Below, in pieces: positions 8,962 through 16,915 of a stretch of 64,000 bases of DNA. Positions within the stretch are counted from its first letter, which is position 1. The number at the start of each line of letters is the position of its first letter. This stretch comes from Caulobacter rhizosphaerae. GTDB lineage: Bacteria > Pseudomonadota > Alphaproteobacteria > Caulobacterales > Caulobacteraceae. The notes beneath the pieces were generated by a model. That model worked only from the letters and a program-made list of their open reading frames with translations. It had not been told where the DNA came from and did no database searches. The position numbers and the translations under genes are program-made. Location of the stretch: the NCBI RefSeq assembly GCF_010977555.1, contig NZ_CP048815.1:744001-808000 (forward strand), written 5' to 3'.

Positions 8962-9381
8962 ATGACCCGCAATCTGAAGACCACGATCGGCCGTGTCGCC
9001 GCGGGCGTCGCGGCCCTGGCCATGGTCGCCGGCGCCAGCGCCGCCTCGGCCCAAGGCTACCGTCACGGCGGCTATGGCGGCTACTACGGCGGCCGTCACC
9101 ACCACCACGGCAACGACGCCGGCGTCGCCATCGCTGGCGGCATCGTCGGCCTGGCCCTGGGCGCGGCGATCGCCGGCAACGGCAACAACCACTATCGCAG
9201 CGGCTACAGCTACGGCTACGCCCCGCCGCCGCCCCCGCCGCGCTACTACGGCGGCTACGGCTACGGGCGTCCCTATGGCTACGGCTATGGCCGGGGTTAC
9301 GGCTACGGCCGCGACTGCTGGACCACCCGCGACTACGACCGCTACAGCGGCTCGGTCTACGAGCGGACCGTCTGCCGCTAG
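8962..9381 (+). CDS. Secreted Gly/Tyr-rich protein
   Basis: A signal peptide (residues ~1-31, ending AASAQG) precedes a low-complexity mature part. This contains an HHHH-rich patch, a hydrophobic glycine-rich segment (VAIAGGIVGLALGAAIAG) that may insert in or cross a membrane, a proline run, and repeated YGYG units. The C-terminus carries two cysteines (DCWTTRDYD..TVCR) that could form a disulfide. AGGAAGGAA supports the ATG at 8962. A strong terminator follows directly. The likely location is envelope or periplasm, and the function is unknown. Confidence 0.82.
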   Translation: MTRNLKTTIGRVAAGVAALAMVAGASAASAQGYRHGGYGGYYGGRHHHHGNDAGVAIAGGIVGLALGAAIAGNGNNHYRSGYSYGYAPPPPPPRYYGGYGYGRPYGYGYGRGYGYGRDCWTTRDYDRYSGSVYERTVCR

Positions 9382-9404
9382 GCGAGGTCCACACCGACAC
9401 GAAG

Positions 9405-9434
9405 ACGCCCCGGGTTCGCACCCGGGGCGTTTTT
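9405..9434 (+). terminator. Rho-independent terminator
   Basis: A perfect 11-bp stem, ACGCCCCGGGT/ACCCGGGGCGT, with a TCGC loop is followed by a T-run. It lies 23 bases after the Gly/Tyr-rich gene and faces the convergent inositol-monophosphatase gene. Confidence 0.93.
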
Positions 9435-9456
9435 CGTTTTGGAGCAGTGGTTGGCT

Positions 9457-10257
9457 TTACCCCGCCGCCGCTTGCAGCCGCTCCAGCACCAGGGGGTGCA
9501 GCTCCTGGTTCGAGGCCAGGATCGAGACGCCGGCCACCGGGTCGCCGTGCTCCTCGATGGTGCTGACCTTGCCGCCGCTCTCGGTGACCATCAGCACGCC
9601 GGCCGCCACGTCCCACGGCTTGATGTTGCGCTCCCAGTAGCCGTCGAAGCGGCCGGCCGCGACCCAGGCTAGGTCCAGGGCCGCCGAACCGAAGCGGCGC
9701 ACGCCGGCGACCTTCTGGCTGATCTGGTGCAGTTCCTTGAGGAACTGGGCGTGGCCGGGCTTGCCCAGGAACGGCACGCCGGTGGCCAGGACGGTTTCGT
9801 CCAGGTGGCGGCGGGCGGCGACGCGCAGGCGCTTCTCGGCGCCCAGATAGGCGCCCTTGCCCTTTTCGACCCAGAACAGGTCGTTGGTGATGGGGTTGTA
9901 GGTGACGCCGGCCACCACCTCGCCCTCGCGCTGCAGGGCGATGTTGACCGCGAAGTGGGGGATGCCGTGCAGGAAGTTGGTGGTGCCGTCCAGCGGGTCG
10001 ACGATCCAGGTGTGGGTCTTGTCGGTGCCCTCGACCAGGCCGCGCTCCTCGCCCAGGAAGCCATAGCCGGGGCGGGCCTTCTCCAGGATCTCGAAGATCA
10101 CCTGCTCGGCCTTCTGGTCGGCGGCGGTGACGAAGTCGGCGGGACCCTTCTTGGACACCTGCAACTCGGTGACTTCGCCGAAGTCACGGGCCAGGCCGCG
10201 GGCTGCTTTACGCGCAGCGTCGATCATCACGTTCAGGAGGGCGGAAGCGGTGGCCAA
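9457..10257 (-). CDS. suhB: Inositol-1-monophosphatase family protein (SuhB-like)
   Basis: This 266-residue Mg-dependent phosphatase has the family motif WIVDPLDGTTNF (metal ligands D87 and D90), E70 in the GEE loop, and a second motif WDVAAG for the third metal site. It hydrolyses myo-inositol monophosphate or related sugar phosphates; the E. coli SuhB is also a ribosome/antitermination factor. Its length is typical. It is transcribed alone and is convergent with the preceding terminator. Confidence 0.88.
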   Translation of the reverse strand: MATASALLNVMIDAARKAARGLARDFGEVTELQVSKKGPADFVTAADQKAEQVIFEILEKARPGYGFLGEERGLVEGTDKTHTWIVDPLDGTTNFLHGIPHFAVNIALQREGEVVAGVTYNPITNDLFWVEKGKGAYLGAEKRLRVAARRHLDETVLATGVPFLGKPGHAQFLKELHQISQKVAGVRRFGSAALDLAWVAAGRFDGYWERNIKPWDVAAGVLMVTESGGKVSTIEEHGDPVAGVSILASNQELHPLVLERLQAAAG

Positions 10258-10405
10258 GGCGGGTGTTCCTCATAGTTCCCCCTGCGCAGCGTCATGAGGA
10301 TGACGGCGGGGGATATGCATGCGGGCGGATAGAAAGATCGGGAAAGTGGGCGCGATACCTAGTCGCCTGGGCCGCCGAAAGCAAGGCGAGGGGATTTTGT
10401 CGCGC

Positions 10406-10666
10406 TCAGGCGCCGGGCTTGCGGTCGCGACAATGGAGATGGCGCGCCACCCAGGCCAGCACGCCCAGCACCAGTAGGCCGAAGGCGATCAGCAGCGCCT
10501 TGACGATTCTGGGGTCCGCCACGTCCACGATGTCCCCAGACCTGACTTGGACGGTCACCTGGACCGCGTCTCGCGGGATGATTGGGTTTCCGGCCGGAAG
10601 GTTCAGGGCTCCGAACGCTGCGAGAGCCAGAAGGACCAAGGCGACAAGTTTCAAACGGGTTTTCAT
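10406..10666 (-). CDS. Small membrane protein, hypothetical
   Basis: This 86-residue protein has an N-terminal hydrophobic helix (residues ~6-22), a short periplasmic-looking beta region (VQVTVQVRSGDIVDVADP), a second membrane helix (~58-74), and a basic tail RHLHCRDRKPGA. The topology is compatible with a two-pass inner-membrane protein. I do not recognise a family. Confidence 0.6.
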   Translation of the reverse strand: MKTRLKLVALVLLALAAFGALNLPAGNPIIPRDAVQVTVQVRSGDIVDVADPRIVKALLIAFGLLVLGVLAWVARHLHCRDRKPGA

Positions 10667-10803
10667 GCTGTCCGTCGTATCGATTTCCTGCGCAGCTTGG
10701 CGAGCTTCACCCTTTCCGGCAACCTAAGCGCGGATTCCCACGCCGCCATGTCACATCTACGGCGCCAATCTCGTCCTGCTTCTGAACAACGGAGGGCGTG
10801 ACG

Positions 10804-11196
10804 ATGCAATGGGCGAAATGGATCCTGCCGGCCATCCTGGCGATCAACGGCGCGGTGATGATGCTGGTCCCGGCCTGGTGGTATCCGCGCGTGCCAGGGG
10901 TGATCGAGACCGGGCCGCTGAACGACCACTTCGTGCGCGACATCGGGGCCGCCTACCTGGCCTGCGCCGTGGCCCTGGGCTGGGCGGTGCGGGACCCGGC
11001 GCGCGGGCTGGGCGTGGCGGTCGCCGCGGCGGCCTTCCTGACCCTGCACGCCGCCATCCACCTGATCACCCCGTTCTGCGGCGCGGGCCTGCCTTGGCCG
11101 CTGCTGGCCCGGGACTTCCCGGGCGTGTTCCTGCCGGCGATCGTCAGCCTGCTGGTGGTGCGATCGTGCGTTCGGCGCCAGAAGAGGACGGCATGA
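10804..11196 (+). CDS. Four-helix integral membrane protein, ECF-sigma partner
   Basis: This ~130-residue hydrophobic protein has four predicted membrane helices and a DHFVRDIGAAYLACAVALG segment, similar in layout to DoxX-like/DUF4345-type proteins. GGAGGG lies seven bases before the ATG at 10804. Its stop codon overlaps the start of the sigma-factor gene (ATGA), so the two are translationally coupled. This places it in the position usually taken by the oxidoreductase or decarboxylase partner of ECF41 sigma factors. Its function is unknown. Confidence 0.75.
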   Translation: MQWAKWILPAILAINGAVMMLVPAWWYPRVPGVIETGPLNDHFVRDIGAAYLACAVALGWAVRDPARGLGVAVAAAAFLTLHAAIHLITPFCGAGLPWPLLARDFPGVFLPAIVSLLVVRSCVRRQKRTA

Positions 11197-12047
11197 GTCA
11201 GCAGGATTCCATCTTCGAGGAACGGCGCGGCGCGATGACGGGCCTGGCCTACCGCATGCTGGGCTCGCGGGCCGACGCCGAGGACGTGGTCCAGGACGCC
11301 TGGATCCGCTGGCGCGGCGTCGCGGCCGGTGAGGTCGCCAACCCGGCCGGCTTCCTGAACAAGGTCGTCACCCGCCTGTGCCTGGACCGGCTGAAGTCGG
11401 CCCGCGCCCGGCGCGAGGTCTATGTCGGCGAGTGGCTGCCCGAGCCAGTGGTCGACGACGACCACGAGCGCCTGGGCGAGGACCTGTCGGTGGCCTTCTT
11501 GCTGGCCCTGGAGCGCCTGACCCCGCTGGAGCGCGCCGCCTTCCTGCTGCACGATGTGTTCGACCTGCCCTTCGCCGAGGTGGCCAAGACCCTGGGACGC
11601 GGCGAGGCCGCCTGCCGCCAACTGGCCGCCCGGGCCCGCGAGCACGTCAAGGCCGGCAAGCCGCGCTACCGCCCCACCGCCGAGGAGGAACAGCGCCTGA
11701 CCAGCGCCTTCCTGACCGCGGCCCTGAGCGGCGACGAGAGCCTGCTGCGTGGGATCCTGGCCCAGGACGTCGTCCTGCACGCCGACGGCGGCGGCGTGGT
11801 CAGCGCCAACCTCAACCCCGTGTCGGGCCTGGAGAAGGCCGTGCGCCTGCTGATGGGCATCAAGAAGAAGTGGCCGGCTCCAGAGGGCACGACCGCCCGC
11901 CTGGCGCGGATCAACGGCGCCCCCGGCATTGTGCTCAGCCACGACGGCGTGGTGTTCCAGACCATGGGCCTGGAGATCGCAGACGGGCGCATCGCGGCGG
12001 TCTACACGATGCGCAATCCGCAGAAGCTGGCGCGGCTGAACAGCTGA
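11193..12047 (+). CDS. sigJ: RNA polymerase sigma factor, SigJ/ECF41 type
   Basis: Residues ~10-165 are an ECF sigma core: region 2 contains YRMLGSRADAEDVVQDAWIRW and region 4 contains LTPLERAAFLLHDVFDLPFAEVAKTLGRGEAACRQL. The remaining ~110 residues form a SnoaL-like C-terminal domain (LTSAFLTAALSGDE..LRGILAQDVVLHADGG) characteristic of ECF41. That extension regulates the factor in cis instead of a separate anti-sigma. It is coupled to the upstream membrane protein by a 4-bp overlap. Confidence 0.9.
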   Translation: MSQQDSIFEERRGAMTGLAYRMLGSRADAEDVVQDAWIRWRGVAAGEVANPAGFLNKVVTRLCLDRLKSARARREVYVGEWLPEPVVDDDHERLGEDLSVAFLLALERLTPLERAAFLLHDVFDLPFAEVAKTLGRGEAACRQLAARAREHVKAGKPRYRPTAEEEQRLTSAFLTAALSGDESLLRGILAQDVVLHADGGGVVSANLNPVSGLEKAVRLLMGIKKKWPAPEGTTARLARINGAPGIVLSHDGVVFQTMGLEIADGRIAAVYTMRNPQKLARLNS

Positions 12048-12054
12048 GCCGTCG

Positions 12055-12172
12055 TGCGTCCTTCGAGGCTCGCCCTTGGCTCGCACCTCAGGATGAGGAG
12101 GTCGGCACAGGGTTCCTCATCCTGAGGCGCCCGCCCATTCTTGCCTAAGGAGGGCGGGCCTCGAAGGACGCA
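12055..12172. repeat. Nested inverted repeat downstream of sigJ
   Basis: The outer arms 12055-12073 and 12154-12172 (19 bases, one mismatch) enclose a second hairpin, CCTCAGGATGAGGA/TCCTCATCCTGAGG. The core is related to the repeats at 8166-8251 and 23601-23672. It fills the convergent spacer between sigJ and a secreted-protein gene. Confidence 0.75.
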
Positions 12173-12184
12173 GGGCCTCGACGT

Positions 12185-12592
12185 CTAAGGCAAAGCCACC
12201 TTCTGCAGGGTGTCCTTGGTCTCGCAGGCCACGCGGCCGGCGCCGCCGGCGGCGCCCTTGATGTCCTCGATCTTCTCGCCCGCGCGCCAGCCCTTGGGCA
12301 GGCCCTGGTCGCCGGTGAAGTCCATGCCCAGGTCGATCCACTTGTCGGTGGCGCAGTCCAGGGCGAAGACCATGATCGGGCCCTTGCCGGCCGGCCAGGC
12401 CTTGTAGGGGCCGTTGGGCCTGCCCTCGGCGATGCGCACCACGATCAGGCCGGACGTCTGGTCCACCCGCATGAAATCGGCGTCGTAGAAGGTCTTCGCC
12501 TCGCCGGGCGAGGGCTTCCAGTCTTCCGCCCGGGCGGGACCGGCCGTCGCCAGGACGGTGACGCCAAGCAAACACAGACCAAGCCGCCACAT
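12185..12592 (-). CDS. Secreted hypothetical protein
   Basis: This 135-residue protein has a cleavable signal peptide (LGLCLLGVTVLATAGPARAE) and a small globular domain with two cysteines (ALDCATDKW and VACETKD) likely joined by a disulfide. The pattern of a tyrosine/aspartate YDADFMRVD, then LIVVRIAEG and ALDCATDKWIDLG resembles small surface-adhesin-E-like beta proteins, but this match is weak. It is periplasmic or surface exposed. Confidence 0.6.
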   Translation of the reverse strand: MWRLGLCLLGVTVLATAGPARAEDWKPSPGEAKTFYDADFMRVDQTSGLIVVRIAEGRPNGPYKAWPAGKGPIMVFALDCATDKWIDLGMDFTGDQGLPKGWRAGEKIEDIKGAAGGAGRVACETKDTLQKVALP

Positions 12593-12668
12593 GAGCGTCC
12601 TCCCCGTATTTTATCACTGGGGAGAGGCTACGCCCGGCAAGCTTGAGCGGCAAGGTCGAAGAACGATG

Positions 12669-13328
12669 TTATTCGCTCCGGGCCGCCAAGCGCGCTTCAA
12701 GGCCCTGGGCGATGGCGGCGTTGATCGCCGCGACGCCGGCCGCGGGCCCGCCGGCGTGCTTCCAGACCCCGGCCGAGACGGCCAGGAAGTCGGCCCCCGC
12801 CCTCGCCAGGCCGGCGGCGTTGTCGGCGGTGATCCCGCCGATCGCCACCGAGGGGACTTCCATGGTTTCCTGCCAGATCGACAGAATCTCGGGATCGGCG
12901 GTGGTCGGGGCGTCCTTGGTGGTGGTCGGGAAGAAGGCCCCGAAGGCCACGTAGTCGGCTCCGGCCTCGGCGGCCTCCATGGCCAGGTGGCGGCTGTCGT
13001 GGCAGGTGACGCCGATCATCGCCCCGGGGCCCATGATCTTGCGGGCCTCCTTGAAGGGCGTGTCGCTCTGGCCGACATGGACGCCGTCGCAGCCCAGCCG
13101 CGCGGCCAGGTCCGGCCGGTCGTTGAGGATCACCGCCACCTCACGCGCGCGGGCGATGGGGGCGAGCGCCTGGACGGCGGCGGCGATCACCTCGTCGGAG
13201 GCGTGCTTCAGGCGGATCTGCAGCGCGGCCACGTCGCCGCCGTCCAGGGCCGCGGCCAGGTGGCGGCCGAAGCCGGCCAGGTCGTCCAGGGCCGGCGGGG
13301 TGATCAGATAGAGGCGGCAGTCGGTCAT
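12669..13328 (-). CDS. thiE: Thiamine-phosphate synthase
   Basis: This 219-residue TIM-barrel enzyme joins HMP-PP and thiazole phosphate to make thiamine phosphate. Signatures are [50 protein letters not shown] (usually GVSTH), [13 protein letters not shown] and VAIGGIT near the phosphate site. The other thi genes are absent, so this is an isolated copy. The usual GVS serine is threonine here. Some alphaproteobacteria carry more than one ThiE homologue. Confidence 0.9.
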   Translation of the reverse strand: MTDCRLYLITPPALDDLAGFGRHLAAALDGGDVAALQIRLKHASDEVIAAAVQALAPIARAREVAVILNDRPDLAARLGCDGVHVGQSDTPFKEARKIMGPGAMIGVTCHDSRHLAMEAAEAGADYVAFGAFFPTTTKDAPTTADPEILSIWQETMEVPSVAIGGITADNAAGLARAGADFLAVSAGVWKHAGGPAAGVAAINAAIAQGLEARLAARSE

Positions 13329-13363
13329 GGGTGCGGATTACGCCGATTTGCCCGCTGACGCAG

Positions 13364-13465
13364 CCCCCTCCGGCCCTTCGGGCCACCTCCCCCAAAAGGG
13401 GGAGGATCTAGTCCGAGCAGATGCTCCCCCACTGGGGGAGCTGTCGCGTAGCGACTGAGGGGGTT
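13364..13465. repeat. Intergenic hairpin cluster
   Basis: Three adjacent hairpins lie upstream of bfd: CCTCCCCC-AAAA-GGGGGAGG (13386-13405), GCTCCCCC-ACT-GGGGGAGC (13423-13441) and GTCGC-GTA-GCGAC. The same C-run/G-run style is found around 32166-32175 and 54852-54992. Confidence 0.7.
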
Positions 13466-13483
13466 TGTCGCACTGCGAGTCAG

Positions 13484-13512
13484 TTGCAAAAGCTCCGCGC
13501 CTGGGCTACATG
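13484..13512 (+). promoter_or_regulatory. Predicted bfd promoter
   Basis: A -35 box TTGCAA (13484-13489) and a -10 box TACATG (13507-13512) are separated by 17 bases. The implied transcription start near 13519 falls inside the Fur box. Confidence 0.55.
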
Positions 13513-13530
13513 AGAATGACAATCATTCGG
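13512..13530 (+). promoter_or_regulatory. Fur box upstream of bfd
   Basis: GAGAATGACAATCATTCGG matches 14 of the 19 positions of the classical Fur consensus. It directly follows the -10 box, so iron-loaded Fur would block transcription of bfd. Confidence 0.75.
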
Positions 13531-13544
13531 CGGGACCTGCGGCC

Positions 13545-13730
13545 TTGTACGTCTGCAACTGTAACGGCATTCGCGAGCGGGAAGTCCGCGCCGCCATCGA
13601 CGCCGGGGCCACCCGCCCGGCCGACGTGTTCCGTCACAAGGGCTGCCAGGCCCAGTGCGCCAAGTGCGTCTGCGAGATGCGGCAGATGATCCAGGACAAC
13701 CGCCAGGCCCTGGCCTACGCGGCCGAATAA
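13545..13730 (+). CDS. bfd: Bacterioferritin-associated ferredoxin
   Basis: This 61-residue [2Fe-2S] protein has the full Bfd cysteine pattern: C4, C6, C38 and C41 (VCNCNGI and QAQCAKC). Bfd binds bacterioferritin and passes electrons to it for iron release under iron limitation. The start is a TTG, with MYVCNCNGIRE matching the usual Bfd N-terminus and no in-frame ATG or GTG nearby. A Fur box and promoter lie just upstream, and bfr follows, which fits iron-repressed mobilisation of stored iron. Confidence 0.92.
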   Translation: MYVCNCNGIREREVRAAIDAGATRPADVFRHKGCQAQCAKCVCEMRQMIQDNRQALAYAAE

Positions 13731-13873
13731 CCGGCCGGATCGACCCAAAATCAGCGATCGCGAAGCAGTCTCACGCTTTTCCGTGAGGCTGAGAAACACT
13801 TGCACACATAGCGGTTGAAGCTCGCGTTCCGATCGATCACGGTCGCGCCGAATCTTTATCTGAGGAGGCCGCC

Positions 13874-14353
13874 ATGCAAGGCGATCCCGGCATCATTCGG
13901 CTCTTGAACGCGGTGCTCACCAACGAGCTGACGGCGGTCAACCAGTACTTCCTGCACGCGCGGATGTACGACAACTGGGGCTTCAAGCGTCTGGGCAAGA
14001 TCACCTATGACGAGTCGATCGGCGAGATGAAGCACGCCGACAAGCTGATCAACCGCATCCTGTTCCTGGAAGGCCTGCCCAACCTGCAGGACCTGCACAA
14101 GCTGAAGATCGGCGAGACCGTGCCCGAGTGCCTGGCCAGCGACCTGTCGGTCGAGCTGGGCGGCCGCGAGACCCTGATCCCCGGCATCATCCAGTGCGAG
14201 ACCGCCCGCGACTATGTCAGCCGCGAGCTGCTGCGCGAGATCCTCAGCGACACCGAGGAGCATATCGACTTCCTCGAGATGCAGCTGGGCCTGGTCAAGG
14301 CGCTGGGCGAGCAGAACTACCTGCAGAGCGCCGTGGGCGAGTTGCCGGCCTAG
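13874..14353 (+). CDS. bfr: Bacterioferritin
   Basis: This 159-residue heme-binding ferritin stores iron as a 24-mer. Diiron ferroxidase ligands are visible at E18 (TNELTAVNQYF), E51 and H54 (GEMKHADKLI), E94, and the EEH group near 128-130. M52 is the expected heme ligand. GAGGAGG precedes the ATG. It lies 143 bp after bfd. The intergenic spacer has its own short hairpin and probably its own promoter, since storage and release proteins are normally regulated oppositely. Confidence 0.95.
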   Translation: MQGDPGIIRLLNAVLTNELTAVNQYFLHARMYDNWGFKRLGKITYDESIGEMKHADKLINRILFLEGLPNLQDLHKLKIGETVPECLASDLSVELGGRETLIPGIIQCETARDYVSRELLREILSDTEEHIDFLEMQLGLVKALGEQNYLQSAVGELPA

Positions 14354-14385
14354 GTCGAAGGCGAGAGCCTATCCCAATAAAGCAC

Positions 14386-14513
14386 CGTCATTCCGGGCCT
14401 TGTGCCCGGAACCCCTCTATCCGCCGCAGGTGCAGTGGTGTGGCGCGCCGGCGCGCCAAGGCAGCGCACCGTCAGCTGAACTAGGGGTCCCGGGCACAAG
14501 GCCCGGGATGACG
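14386..14513. repeat. ~128-bp inverted-repeat element
   Basis: Arms of 31 bases at 14386-14416 and 14483-14513 (two mismatches) begin and end with CGTCATTCCGGGCC/GGCCCGGGATGACG. Internal smaller palindromes (GGCGCGCCGGCGCGCC) fill the middle. It is located between the convergent bfr and GNAT genes and is typical of dispersed non-coding elements. Confidence 0.8.
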
Positions 14514-14538
14514 AGTTGTTGGGTTTGGGGGAGGACAC

Positions 14539-15036
14539 CTAGACGTCCCACACCATGAACACCCGCGCGTCCTCGTCCAGCCCGCGCGCCAGGTGTTCGG
14601 CCCGGATCGTCGCCATTCCCGGCGTCGGCGCCGCCACGTCCACGAACCCCAGCCGCCGGTAGTAGGGCGCGTTCCAGGGGATCTCGCGGAAGGTCGACAG
14701 CGACAGGCCGGCCAGGCCGGCGGTCCGCGCCCGTTCCGCCGCCGCGTCCAGCAGCGCCGCACCGATCCGGCGGCCCGCGAAGGCCGGCAGGACGTCGATC
14801 TGCTCGATATACAGCCGGTCCTCCACTGGCCGGAACATCACGAAGCCGGCGATGGCCTGGTCCTCGACCGCCACGTCCAGGCCGCCGTCGGCGATCCGAG
14901 CGGCCAGCACGGCGGCTGGGCTGGGTTCGTCGGCGGCCAGGGCGTCCATGAGCCCGACGAAGCGCTGGGCCGAGGCGCGTTCGAGCGCGCGGATCGTCTC
15001 GATCTCTTCGGGACGGGCGGAGCGCAAAACGACCAT
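14539..15036 (-). CDS. GNAT-family N-acetyltransferase
   Basis: This 165-residue Gcn5-related acetyltransferase has the acetyl-CoA motif VLPAFAGRRIGAALLDAAAERA, a preceding beta-4 strand (YIEQIDVLP), and a C-terminal YYRRLGF. The ATG at 15036 sits just after GAGGTCGCC and marks where homology begins; an upstream extension to 15210 reads through low-homology sequence. The substrate is unknown. Confidence 0.86.
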   Translation of the reverse strand: MVVLRSARPEEIETIRALERASAQRFVGLMDALAADEPSPAAVLAARIADGGLDVAVEDQAIAGFVMFRPVEDRLYIEQIDVLPAFAGRRIGAALLDAAAERARTAGLAGLSLSTFREIPWNAPYYRRLGFVDVAAPTPGMATIRAEHLARGLDEDARVFMVWDV

Positions 15037-15118
15037 GGCGACCTCACAAACCGTTGCCCCGCTTGGGAACCAAGGTCCAGCTAGACGGTTACAAGCATGT
15101 TTAGCGAGGAGTCCCGTC

Positions 15119-15709
15119 ATGCACATCCCGAACGGCAAATCCCACGGGAGGCGGACTCTCGCCGGCCGCGAGTCGTTCGAGATCGACGCCAAGGCCGACA
15201 CCGCCGCCACGGCGGGCGCCCAACTGGCCCTGGGGCTGGCGGTGGCCGGCGGGGCGATCCTGCTGTCGACGGTCCTGGGCCGCCGGCACGAGCGGATGAT
15301 CGACGACGAGGAATATGCGGTCGGCTACGCCGAGATGCACGAGCCGGTCGCCCACCAGCCCAAGATGCTGACCAGCCTGATCCTGCCGCCGCTGTTCATC
15401 GCCATGACCCTGTCGGGCCTGCGCATCTGGAACGCGCCGTCCAGTCCCACCCGCACCCGGGCGCTCACCCTCTGGAGTCTGGTCCAGGGCTTCAACGCCC
15501 TGTGGCTGGCCCTCGGGGCCAAGCGGGTGGGCGGACAGCTGGGAGCCGCCACCGCGTCCCTGGCCGCTTCGGCCGCCTACGCCCTGCAGGCTCGCAAGCT
15601 GGTGGCCCCGGCCTCAGGCTTCAACAGCCCCTATCTGGGCTGGCTGGGCTTCGCCAATGCCCTGACCGAGGAGCTGTGGAAGCGTCCGCGTCGCGTGACG
15701 GTCCACTAG
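15119..15709 (+). CDS. TspO/MBR-like membrane protein
   Basis: This 196-residue protein has a ~25-residue hydrophilic N-terminus followed by about five membrane helices. The last helix region, FNSPYLGWLGFANALTEELWK, resembles the TspO/MBR signature near its C-terminus (P-x-L-x-W-x-x-F-A). TspO proteins bind porphyrins and act in tetrapyrrole or stress signalling. The acidic N-terminal extension (RRHERMIDDEEYAVGYAEMH) is unusual. GCGAGGAG is 6-7 bases upstream. Assignment is probable but based on topology and one motif. Confidence 0.65.
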   Translation: MHIPNGKSHGRRTLAGRESFEIDAKADTAATAGAQLALGLAVAGGAILLSTVLGRRHERMIDDEEYAVGYAEMHEPVAHQPKMLTSLILPPLFIAMTLSGLRIWNAPSSPTRTRALTLWSLVQGFNALWLALGAKRVGGQLGAATASLAASAAYALQARKLVAPASGFNSPYLGWLGFANALTEELWKRPRRVTVH

Positions 15710-15796
15710 AATAACGCCGGTTCGCCGTCGTTCAGCGGCCGTTCAGGCGGCCAAGCCCTAGCTTCCTCCAAGCCACGCCTTGGGGGAGCTATTCAC

Positions 15797-16432
15797 ATGC
15801 GTCGTCTTTGGACCCTGGGAACCGCCGTCGCGGTCGTCGCCCTGGCGGGCTGCGCTACCATGAGCAAGGAGGCGTGCCTGCAGGGCGACTGGGCGGGCGT
15901 CGGCTTCAAGGATGGCCAGGCGGGGCGCCCCCAGAGCCGCCTGGACGAGCACGCCAAGGCCTGCGCCAAGACCGGCGTGGTCCCCGAGGCGGCGCCCTAT
16001 TTCGCGGCCCGTGACCAGGGGCTGAGGCTCTATTGCACCCAGGACCGCGGCTTCGACGAGGCCCGCCACGGCAACGGCTATGCGGGGGTCTGCCCGCCGG
16101 ACGCCGAGCGCGGCTTCCTGGTCGGCTATGCCGACGGCCAGCTGGTCCACGACGCGGTCTCGCGCCTCAGCCAGGCGGAATCGGACCGCGAAAGCGCCGA
16201 CAATCGCGCCGAGAAGCGTGACCGCCAGGCGCGCGGCGTCGAGGACGAGCTGAAGAACCCCAAGCTGAACGACGAGCAGAAGCACGAGCTGCGCGACCGC
16301 CTGAACCGCCTGCGCGCCGAGCGCCGCCAGGCGGTGGAGGATGGCCGCCGCGCCGACTGGGCCGCCCGCGACGCCGAGCGCGAGGTGGACGAGCTGCGGC
16401 ATCGGTTCGGGCCGCGGTACGGGGGATGGTAG
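15797..16432 (+). CDS. DUF2799 lipoprotein
   Basis: A lipoprotein signal (VVALAGC, lipidated C19) opens this 211-residue protein. The DUF2799 region includes CLQGDWAGVGFKDGQAGRP, YFAARDQGLRLYC and GNGYAGVCPPDAERGFLVGYADG. A long highly charged alpha-helical/coiled-coil tail (about residues 130-205) follows, rich in R, E and D. It is likely membrane anchored in the periplasm, with unknown function. Confidence 0.83.
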   Translation: MRRLWTLGTAVAVVALAGCATMSKEACLQGDWAGVGFKDGQAGRPQSRLDEHAKACAKTGVVPEAAPYFAARDQGLRLYCTQDRGFDEARHGNGYAGVCPPDAERGFLVGYADGQLVHDAVSRLSQAESDRESADNRAEKRDRQARGVEDELKNPKLNDEQKHELRDRLNRLRAERRQAVEDGRRADWAARDAEREVDELRHRFGPRYGGW

Positions 16433-16444
16433 GCGACCGGACGC

Positions 16445-16915
16445 CTACTGGATTCCCACCGCGCGATCCAGGCTCCACCTTCCCCCACCCCTGGCCACGA
16501 GGAACAGCAGGATCGCCGCCCAGGACAGGTGGGTGCTCCAGGCGTCGGGATAGACGAAGACCTCGATCACCAGGGTCATGCCCAGGAACGCCAGGGCCGA
16601 GAGCCGGGTGAACAGCCCCAGCACCAGCAGGATCGAGAACAGGTGCTCGCTGTAGGTGGCCAGGTGGGCGGCGACGTCCGAAGGGATCAGCGGCAGGGCG
16701 TAGTCGTCGGCGAACAGCGAATAGGTCCCGTCGGTGATATGCAGGATCCCGTCGACCTTGGTGCGGCCCGACAGGAAGAACACCGAGGCGATCCCCAGGC
16801 GCGCGACCAGGGCCAGCACGTCGTCGGGCAGGGCGCGATGGGCCACGGCGGCCACGGCGTCGAACGGCCGGCTCCAGGGACGCGCGGCGGCGGGGGCGAG
16901 GATCTGGTCGGTCAT
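16445..16915 (-). CDS. DoxX-family membrane protein of the bufferin cluster
   Basis: This 156-residue protein has four membrane helices with the DoxX pattern: a first helix [21 protein letters not shown], then [31 protein letters not shown]. It is the last gene of bufA-bufB-bufC-doxX and overlaps bufC by four bases. In equivalent clusters a DoxX protein accompanies the DUF692/DUF2063 pair; its role in metal handling or redox balance of the membrane is not established. Confidence 0.85.
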   Translation of the reverse strand: MTDQILAPAAARPWSRPFDAVAAVAHRALPDDVLALVARLGIASVFFLSGRTKVDGILHITDGTYSLFADDYALPLIPSDVAAHLATYSEHLFSILLVLGLFTRLSALAFLGMTLVIEVFVYPDAWSTHLSWAAILLFLVARGGGRWSLDRAVGIQ

